Of a DNA stretch of 64,000 bases, positions 56,407-64,000 are shown one piece after another (position 1 is the stretch's first letter; every line of letters starts with the position of its first letter). Source of the DNA: Rhodosporidiobolus odoratus. Its lineage: Eukaryota; Basidiomycota; Microbotryomycetes; Sporidiobolales; Sporidiobolaceae. The notes beneath the pieces are model-generated. The model was not told the DNA's origin. It did not search any database and saw only the letters and a program-made list of their open reading frames with translations. The stretch lies in the NCBI GenBank assembly GCA_034387635.1, contig JAOANU010000011.1, forward strand, positions 404,501 to 468,500. The letters run 5' to 3'. A program made the translations under genes and the position numbers.

Positions 56407-58914
56407 ATGTCCTCCATTGCCCGAGCACTCACACAAGAAGACGAATACACCCCCTACGATCGAAAAGGAGCGGGATCACGCTTGGGCGTCGTGGCGGTCG
56501 AGCCGGCGGGGCTTGATGCGAGGCGAGCGCGATCGACTAGTCGAGCTTCGTCTCTAGCCGTTCCAGGTGCTGATCGGGAGGTAGAAGAGCTTTCGCAGCA
56601 TGGGAGGAACAGAGCAGTCACCCCGCCGCCAAGGAAGGACAGCCTGGACCCCGGCTCAAGGGAAAACTCACCGGAATTATCGCGAGCCAGGCGGCCTTCA
56701 GCAAATTCGAGTCGCAGCTCCAGTCGGAACGGGATGGTAGATGCTATGTCACTCCGCTCAAGCTCCGTTTCCCCCACCAAGATGCGACAGACGCAGCCAT
56801 TACCGGATGACACTCTTCCTCCGGCTGTCTGTGCCCTAGAATCGTCCACCATGCCATCTTACCTCACTACGCCTACTATCTCCACCTCACCGGCTCACGA
56901 AGATGTCCCGCTGCCTAAGCAAGTCAGACTCGCCGCCCCCCCGTCTCCCCACGTCGCCTTCAGCAGTTCAACCTCTTCCTCCCAAGCCTCCCGCGGCTTC
57001 ACCCCCGCAAACACCCTGTCCGTCTCATCCTCCAACAACTCCAATGCGACTTCAAACTCCTCGTACGCATCTCCTCCTCCAGCAAATCCAAACCTTTCGC
57101 CTTATCCGGCCTCGAATGCGTCTTTCGTCAGTCTCGACCCCGAAGTGACCGCTTCGCTGATTCAGAATCTGTACGCTCGCCTGGAGGCTCAAGGTGTACC
57201 CGGAGATGGTTGGGATGAGGGAAAAGAGCGAAGTCGAGACGGCATCATCAACCGCGAGGTCACGCTCGGAGGGGATACTGTGCGACCTTTGAGAGGCAGG
57301 CACATAGGCATGCCGATGACCATTGACGAGGAAGCAAAAGCAGATCACGTCTTGCGACGCGTAGATCGGTGCGTGCCCCGCTCTCCAGCAGCGTTGCTCT
57401 TACTGACAAATCGCTCTCGACTGCAGCTACGGCTTTTTTTCCAACTCTCACCCCGCCGCTCTCGGCAGCCAACACAACCGTCTCGCCACCCTTTCCGCCG
57501 CTCCCTTCGCCACAATCCCCTCCCTGAACCCTAGCAAGCGCCCCCCGAAACCTCCCCCAGCTACTCCTTCCTCACCCATGGCATCCCCGCTGACTCGCCC
57601 CAGCCGCAATCATCCCAACCGAGCTTCGACCATCTCCCTCCTACCGTCGAATGCCATCTCCCCCGACACTATCGCGCTCGAAACGAAACGTATCGACAAA
57701 TGGGCGTCGATGCTCAGCGTTTCCCGGCGCGAAGGTGGGAACGCCCAGGATTGGGGAGTCGGGGAGGGGTGGTGGAATGGTCGAGTCGCGGGCGGTGGAG
57801 GCGGACAGAGTGGGAAGTATAGGAAGTTGCAGAGGAGAGTCTTCAAGGGCGTTCCAGATCGATGGCGAAGAGCGGTTTGGGGGTTGATGATGGAAAAGAT
57901 GGGGTCCGATGTTGCTTCGGGGAAAGTCAGCGGGCTGGCAGGGCAGAGGGTATATACCTTGGCGGAGATGGCGAGGGAGTATCACGCGCTACAGGAGATT
58001 CCGAGCGTGCAGGATGTCCAGATTGATCTCGATGTGCCGAGAACTATCAGTGGGCACATTCAGTTTCATACGCGGTATGGGCAGGGTCAGAGGTCGCTGT
58101 TTCATGTTCTCCATGCCTTTGGCTTGCGGAGCGAGGACATTGGTGGGTACTGTCAGGGGATGGGACCGATAGCAGCGACATTGTTGTGCTATTTCGAGCC
58201 CGAGGTTAGTCGCCTTCCCTCCTCCCTCTCTAATTCCGCGTTCGCATAGACTCATCAGTCTGAACGTCCTCGCAGCGCGCCTACGCCGGCTTATGTCGCC
58301 TCTTCGACCAATACCAACTTGGGCACATCTTCGCACCCGGCTTCCCTGGACTTGTCGAATCCTTCTACGTCCAGGAGAAGCTCGTCGAGCTGCTCATGCC
58401 CGACGTTCGTGCTGCTTTCGTGCGTTCGTCCCCCACTCCCAGTCTCTCGTGCCTGTGCTGATCAACTCAACCCGAGAACAGACCGAACATTGCATCTCCA
58501 CTTCCGCATACGCCACAAAGTGGTACATCACCCTATTCGCCAACTCTGTCCCCTTCGCAACGCAACTTCGTCTCTGGGACGGGCTCCTTCTGGAAGGAGT
58601 CGACTTCCTCGTCATCACCGCCTTAGCGATCATCTGGCACTTCCAGCGTGAGCCTTCTTCCCTCTCTTCCTCCCCGGGCACCGCGACTCACTCGATGACT
58701 CCGTGATGTAGACGACTTCACCTCCGCCGACTCCTCCTTCGAATCCATCCTCTCGCGACTCTCCTCCTACTTCTTCGTCGAATCCGACGATGCCCTCCTC
58801 CGCTGGATCCGAAAGACCCTTCGGCTGAAAGGGCTCAAGGGGAAGATGCAGGCATGGAGGAAAGAATGGCAAGGGTTCGTCGAGGATGGGACGAGCGGGG
58901 ACAAGGTTACTTAG
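56407..58914 (+). CDS. TBC-domain Rab GTPase-activating protein
   Basis: Five exons (56407-57368, 57427-58204, 58276-58419, 58482-58647, 58712-58914) join in phase to 750 residues. The N-terminal half (1 to about 420) is Ser/Pro-rich and disordered. The TBC domain runs from about RRVFKGVPDRWRRAVWGLMM to the end. It contains the arginine finger motif IxxDxxR (QIDLDVPRT) and the glutamine finger YCQG, so both catalytic residues are present. Next come LGHIFAPGFPGLVESFYVQEK and WYITLFANSVPFATQLRLWD, the usual third part. Such proteins stimulate GTP hydrolysis by Rab proteins in vesicle traffic. The closest yeast type is probably Gyp2/Mdr1-like, but this is uncertain. Confidence 0.9.
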
Positions 58915-59485
58915 GCTTGTTCGGGCCAAAGGAGCACACACAAACAGACAATCTTCAGACTTCATTCTAGCAGTTACATCCTTTTCTTTTGTCTTTCCGT
59001 TTCCTCTGTCGTACCCCTCCAGTTACTACTCACTCGCTCTCGTTGTGTCGCATCTTTCGTCGTCCATCTCGTAACACTACATCCTGCTGACACACTTGCA
59101 TCGCGTTTCTTGCATTGTCTCTCCGGTTCAGGTCTCTCGCGGCAGGCTGCCAGTGCAGGAAATCGACGAGGGGTCAAGAACGTCCATGGTTGCGTTGCTT
59201 TATTGCGTGTTGTGCAGGTAAGTAGGGACAAGAGGAGGCAAGAAGAGAGTTGTACAGTCACTAATAACTAGCGAGGAGGAAGGGAAAAACGAACAGTGTT
59301 TGCGCGAGGGTGCGAAAAGACAGATCATGTGATGGGGGAAAGGAACATAGGGAGAGAAAGCAACATGGACAGGAAGGGTACACTCATGCCGACGGGAACA
59401 AACAGTTTTTCCTCGTACCGGAATTCCGACGGATCGCTCTTCCTCCCCCCGTACCTCCAGCCTTCGATCCGGCACCTGGACTGCC
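58915..59485. other. Convergent 3' flanks, no gene seen
   Basis: About 570 bp. The plus strand is pyrimidine-rich just after the TBC gene (58975-59080) and purine-rich before the transporter's stop (59210-59400), so both flanks are pyrimidine-rich on their own sense strand. Confidence 0.55.
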
Positions 59486-62400
59486 TCAGAGCCGATCCCT
59501 AGACTCATAAGTCTCATACGTCTGCATCCTCTCCAAAACTCCACCTCCTCTAACCCCTTCGTCTTCCTCATCGCTCCCTCCCCCTCCTCCCCGCGTCACA
59601 AGTGCCTCACTCTCCTGCTCCTCCAGATCCCTCGGTCCCTTGGGATGAGGAACCCTATGACTGGTATGACTGTGACCGTGACTATCCGTACTTGTCGCCC
59701 GTTGCCTCTCCCTCTCTGTACTAGTCTTCTCCGCTTGACCTTGTTCTCGGAAGTGACTCCGGAAAGGCGAGGGGATCCCGAACCTTCCCCCTTTCTTGGT
59801 CGAGACACTTCCGAGAGGTGCAGACACCGAACCGCCCGCGCCACCAGACGAAGGTAAGGGGGAAGAAGACGACGACTCGGGATGGGCGAAATCATGTGAA
59901 GAGACTAGGTTGGGGGATGAAGCTGCTTGAGGGGTCGAGAGGCGATCGGCCAAGGAGCCATCGGAAGTGCTGGATGAAGTAATTTGACCTGCCCGTCGAG
60001 GAAGTGTAGCAGCTCGAGGTGAGTCGGATGAGAAAGTCTGCTGTGCTCCTCCCCCTTCTCCATCATGGTCGGATTCTTCCGGATCTGAAGAATTGGCGGG
60101 AGCATACGGGTCTCGATATGCTGGGGAGGCGAAGAGTGACCCTGTTCGAGCGGCGGAGAAGGCTTCTCGAGGAGATCGAGGGAGGGAGGGTCCGCCAGAG
60201 GCTACGGAGGAGGAGAAAGTAAGTCGGGACGGGGAGGCAGCTTGACTATAGGCGTGCTCGTGTCGGGGTTGGGCAGTATGCTCGGCGACGCCAGCGTCAC
60301 CGTCTGTTGTCAGATAGGAAATAAGAGTCAGAATGGGGATTGCGGGGGTCGGAAGAACGAGACGCGTACAACTGTGCAAGGTATCGTTGTTCGCAAACTT
60401 GATCGTGGCGGAACGGTGTCGCCCTGATCCTACTTCGGAGCCCACACTCGGCGACGCAAGTCCCGAATGCAACGAGATCTTGTCGGTCGCATCAGCTCTG
60501 CGCAGACACACACATGGATTCAGGGAACCCACCCGACGTCAGCTAAGCTCGCACAACTCGGAAGGGGCAGGGCAAGGTCAGAGGGAGAGAACGCACGGCA
60601 TAGGCTCATCGTAAAGCTGCCACCTCTTCGGGCCCGCCTGACCCATTTCCATCTCCCCCGGTCCACTCCCCTTCGCCCCCGGCGCTCCCATCCTCGACCC
60701 CCCTCTCCACCTCATCGCGCTCCCTCCCTCCCCTACACCACCGCCACCAACTCCACCCTCCTCCTCAATCCTCCTCAAACTCCCCATACTCCTCCTCATA
60801 CTGATCGCCCTCCTTATACTTCCTATCGCTCCGGCTGTACCACGGATGGTATCGATTCCGGGATCTTCTAGGTCGGGACGTTTTTCAGAGTCGCCGTAGA
60901 TCGAGGCTTCGGCTCGGGAGGCGGAGAGGAGCATGGTCGTACGGCGGTCGAGGACGGTTTCTTTGAGGGATTCGGGGTCGACTTTGGACAGTTGTAGCAG
61001 GGCTAAGAGGAGGAAGTCGGCAAGGTCAGATGACAGCGAAAGAGGGGGAACATGGAAGAAGGGGACGTACTGATACCTAAGCAGATGACGAGGAAACCGA
61101 GAACGAGAGTGAACTAGACGCGATGTAGCGACAGTCAGTTGGAGAAAAGCTGCAAGTCTTTATGGCGACTCACAATCTGGGCGCCCGTCGAACCGCTAAA
61201 GCCCTTGTGCAGAACAATGGTAGTAACGATAGAGCAACTGGTGAATGTGACAAAGTACACGGGTGTGACTGCAGAAGAACATAGCTCGTCAGCAGGAGCA
61301 TCCGGCGAAATGAAGGCGAACAAGCTGACCCATGGCAGTGGAGAAGAGCTCCAGAGCCTTGTTGAGATAGTTGATTTCCATCAGAAGCGTGACGACGCAG
61401 CTGAGGACAGAATAGGGTCAGTGCAGTTCCCCGACAAGAGCAGCTTCTCGACCTCTGTAGTCAGAACTCCCGAAACGCATGATGGAGCGACCGGAGTAGG
61501 TCTGGTCTCCAGGGGTCAAGGGAAGGCAACATACAACACAGTCAAAAACCAAAAAAACCAATTCTTCCACGGGCTGCTATCTCCTCGAATGGCGCTCAAA
61601 ATGGCACTGCCCAACCCACTCGTGCAGGCTACGCTGAGCCCGCCGAGGAGAGAGCAAATACCGATGTAGACGAGCATGTAGCGTTTGCCGTACCTGTTTC
61701 GCCAGAGCAGAGAACCAAGATCAGGAAAGGAGGTTGAGAAGGTCAAGAGGAGGGGATTCGCAAGAAGGGCAGGTGGACGAACCGGGGAGCGACGAAGAAG
61801 CTGTCCAGAGGGGTCAAATATATGTCAGTACAGGATAGGGAAATAGGGATGAGAGGGCCGCCGGCGGTCAAGCGAGATGGAACCATCGAAAACGACAAGG
61901 GGTCAAGGTGCCCGGCAAGGAGACGCACATCATTCCCACACTCCCGGCCACCGTGATCCCCAGCCAACTCAAGAACCCCGGCGCAATGAACAACTGCTTG
62001 AACGCATTGATATCGCTACTTTCATGATTACTCGGTCCATTGAGGGCAATGATGATACTGCCGAGAATGCAGAGTCCGGATCCGATCCAGCCAAAGGTAG
62101 TGAGTCGTTCTTTGAGGATCAAGTGGGCGAGGGCACCCGAGGTGACGACGGCTATTGAGCCCATAGGGGTGACCTACATACGCAACCAGTCAATGAAGGG
62201 AAGTGGGGAACCAGAAGTAGACGACGTACGAGGATAGCGTCTGCGAAAGAGTAGGCGATGAGGTTGCACACCTCGCCCAGAATCATGATGATCTAGGCAC
62301 GTTCAAGGAGAGTCAGGCTGTGGTCCCACGTTGAGAGGGAAGAAAAGGCAGCAGACCATGCCTGTCCACCACTGCGCAAAGACACGATGCTCAGTAACAG

Positions 62401-62887
62401 CTCTGAATACGAGAGGAGAGCAGGCGTGCGCACCATGGGGCTTTTGAGGTAGGGATGCCCTTCTCCTGCCGCATTTCCCGCTTTCTTCGTCGCTGCCAGC
62501 AAACCCTGCAATGCCAAGCGAGCCATCGCCGTCAGTACGCATTCCAAGCAAGCTCTACACAGCATCCAGTGGCTCCCGGAACTTGCTGGACCTCCTCTCT
62601 ACACGGAAAGGATAGGAAAAGACGCTTACCTTTTTCTTGAAGATGAAACTGCCTCCAATCAACAGCCCACTCGTGACAGCCAAAGCAATCCCAATAGCCT
62701 TGTACGAGGCAGGCTGCGCTGCCGTAGAAGACACAGCTGATGCCGATGCCGACGCCGATGCAGATGCAGAGGCGGTCATTGAAGCGGCGGAAGAAAGGGC
62801 TGCAGTCGCGGATTCGAGAGCTGAAGTTGCGGATTCGAGGAGAGAGGTTGCGGATGCTAGAGGGTCGTCTGAGAGAGGGGTGGACAT
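59486..62887 (-). CDS. NIPA-type magnesium transporter
   Basis: A many-exon minus-strand gene. It starts MSTPLSDDPLASATSLLESA, followed by a Ser/Ala alternating run, then membrane segments: KAIGIALAVTSGLLIGGSFI, IIMILGEVCNLIAYSFAD, VTPMGSIAVVTSGALAHLIL, FGWIGSGLCILGSIIIAL, YMLVYIGICSLLGGLSVA, WFFWFLTVLY, then NYLNKALELFSTAM and VTPVYFVTFTSCSIVTTIVL. These are the conserved blocks of the NIPA family (DUF803), inner-face Mg2+ transporters of plasma and endosomal membranes. The tail after the last helix is long (about 400 residues), Ser-rich and charged, from LSASRAEASIYGDSEKRPD to the end at ETYESRDRL. It is much longer than in animal NIPA proteins and may be regulatory. Confidence 0.9.
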
Positions 62888-63708
62888 GATAGCAGTACGT
62901 CGGAGGTGGTCCGAGGAACGGAATGAGTGGGGTGGGGTGGTTGAAAATCCAATCGAGCAGGGCACCGGCGGAGTGTGCGGGATGAGCTGGTGCCAGCGAG
63001 TGATGGGTTCAAATCGAGTGGTACTGGTCGACTACGTCTGGTGAGGTTGTCCGCTTGATTTTCTCGGGAGCAGTTGTGAGGAGCGACGACTTGACGAGGC
63101 TGAGTACGAGAGAGAGAGGCCTCGGAGTGAGCGAGAGAGGGGAGTGTAGGTGATGCGCTAGAAGCTCTGCCGTGTCGTAGTTTTTCAGCGAGCAGAGCAC
63201 CAACAGACGACAAAGACGCAGCTCCTCTCTGCTCCGTCGGAGTCCCTCTTGCACCGCCTGCCTGTCAACTGCGCACCCACCTCCTCCACATCTCCTACCT
63301 GAGTGCCATGAATGAGACGAAAACGGACCGCGCGTCTGTAGATTTTGCACCCTCCTCAAAATGGTATATTTCTACACGCACACAAAAAACGAAAGAGAGA
63401 AAGAAAAAAAAAAGGCCAGACGGCAACGAGCGAGAATCCAAAAGAAAGGGGGATACAGCGCACGCGTACAAACAACAAGCAATGGGGACCGAGACCGCAT
63501 TGTTCCTTCTCTGGACAGCCGGATAAGAGAGGAACGGGGAGGGCATGGACAGAGGAAGAGGGAGGAGAAAAAGTCTGTTGGGGGGAATCGTTTGCGAGGT
63601 TTGCGACGAGAACGGGGGGTATCGTTGCGTGCTGATAAACGGAAGGGAAACCGAGAGTATAGTCGTGAGAGGAGACAGAGAGAGAGGGAAGGGGAGGTAG
63701 AGTCGGGT
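62888..63708. other. Upstream region of NIPA gene and 3' flank of zinc-finger gene
   Basis: About 820 bp. From about 63370 to 63700 the plus strand is dominated by G and A, that is, pyrimidine-rich on the sense strand of the zinc-finger gene. The first 300 bp should hold the NIPA promoter. No gene is seen. Confidence 0.5.
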
Positions 63709-64000
63709 TAAAGAATAACCGAGCCTTTTTCGTCGAAAGTGTGGCCTTCAGCCTCGAGCTGTCGGACACAGGTCTGTCCGACTTCGGAGCGGTCTACAGC
63801 GATACAAGCTTGATCAGTAACCGGAGCGAAGTAGAGACAGTGGAAGGACGCACGGTGACGGTGCAACGCATCCAACCTGACAAAGTCCCTCTTGCAGGGT
63901 GAACAGTGATACTTCCGAACGCCGAGATGAAGGAGTTCGTGGCGCTTGCAGTCGTGAGCGCGGGCAAAAGCCTGGTAAAGTCAACGAGGAGGAATCAGCA
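63709..64000 (-). CDS. C2H2 zinc-finger transcription factor, Crz1-like (3' end only)
   Basis: Two 3' exons on the minus strand (63971-63854 and 63793-63709) read AFARAHDCKRHELLHLGVRK, then YHCSPCKRDFVRLDALHRHH and RSEVGQTCVRQLEAEG, ending GSVIL. This holds the end of one C2H2 finger, a full next finger (C-x2-C-x12-H-x3-H) and the RSE-G-C block that follows the fingers in calcineurin-responsive Crz1/CrzA proteins. The first part of the gene lies beyond the window, so the calcineurin-docking region cannot be checked. Other C2H2 factors remain possible. Confidence 0.7.

Noticed and set aside
62990..63040. tRNA-like B box (GGGTTCAAATC) near 63004
   Set aside because: No matching A box at the right distance and no acceptor-stem pairing could be found.

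Overview
This is intron-dense, GC-rich nuclear DNA from a basidiomycete fungus. Most genes carry several 50-100 nt GT-AG introns, often with GTGCGT or GTACGT donors. Gene spacing is tight, and the proteins look most like those of Pucciniomycotina red yeasts (Rhodotorula/Sporobolomyces or a relative). The genus is an inference from general style, not from a marker gene. Coding coordinates below come from joining exons by hand, and most joins were checked for reading phase.

Layout. 1-9.4 kb is an inverted duplication. Each arm holds a divergent pair: an F-box/LRR-like gene (1661-2618 + and 7718-8697 -) and a small membrane protein (left-edge copy intact as far as seen, right copy a relic). Between the arms are EFM7 (methyltransferase), a coiled-coil protein that may be an XLF/Nej1 end-joining factor, and a divergent pair of mitochondrial F1-ATPase assembly genes, FMC1 and ATP11. 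9.9-17.2 kb holds NADPH-cytochrome P450 reductase, a broken F-box gene and a microsomal cytochrome P450. 17.6-26.5 kb holds ribose-5-phosphate isomerase and a 2009-residue adenylate cyclase (RA, LRR, PP2C and cyclase domains). 27.5-32 kb holds another broken F-box gene and a homeobox regulator.

32.9-44.2 kb is a run of housekeeping genes: mitochondrial ribosomal protein uS9m, ARPC4 (Arp2/3 complex), RPC17 (RNA polymerase III), MIS12/MTW1 (kinetochore), RPT6 (proteasome ATPase) and a secreted M14 carboxypeptidase, followed by a fifth, broken F-box locus. 44.5-64 kb holds MAD1 (spindle checkpoint), DBF4 (Cdc7 kinase regulator), an FAD-linked oxidase, a possible small acidic protein, TIM17, a TBC-domain Rab GAP, a NIPA-type magnesium transporter, and the 3' end of a C2H2 zinc-finger gene that resembles Crz1.

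The unusual content is mainly the F-box/LRR family. Five loci lie within 44 kb; two are intact and inverted, three are decayed. Other points of note are very small coding exons (3, 6, 9, 11 and 12 nt), a possible GC-AG intron in RPT6, a low-complexity acidic/basic insertion in the carboxypeptidase next to its active site, and pyrimidine-rich sense-strand 3' flanks on many genes. I saw no tRNA, rRNA, transposon or CRISPR, and no clearly new multi-gene system.
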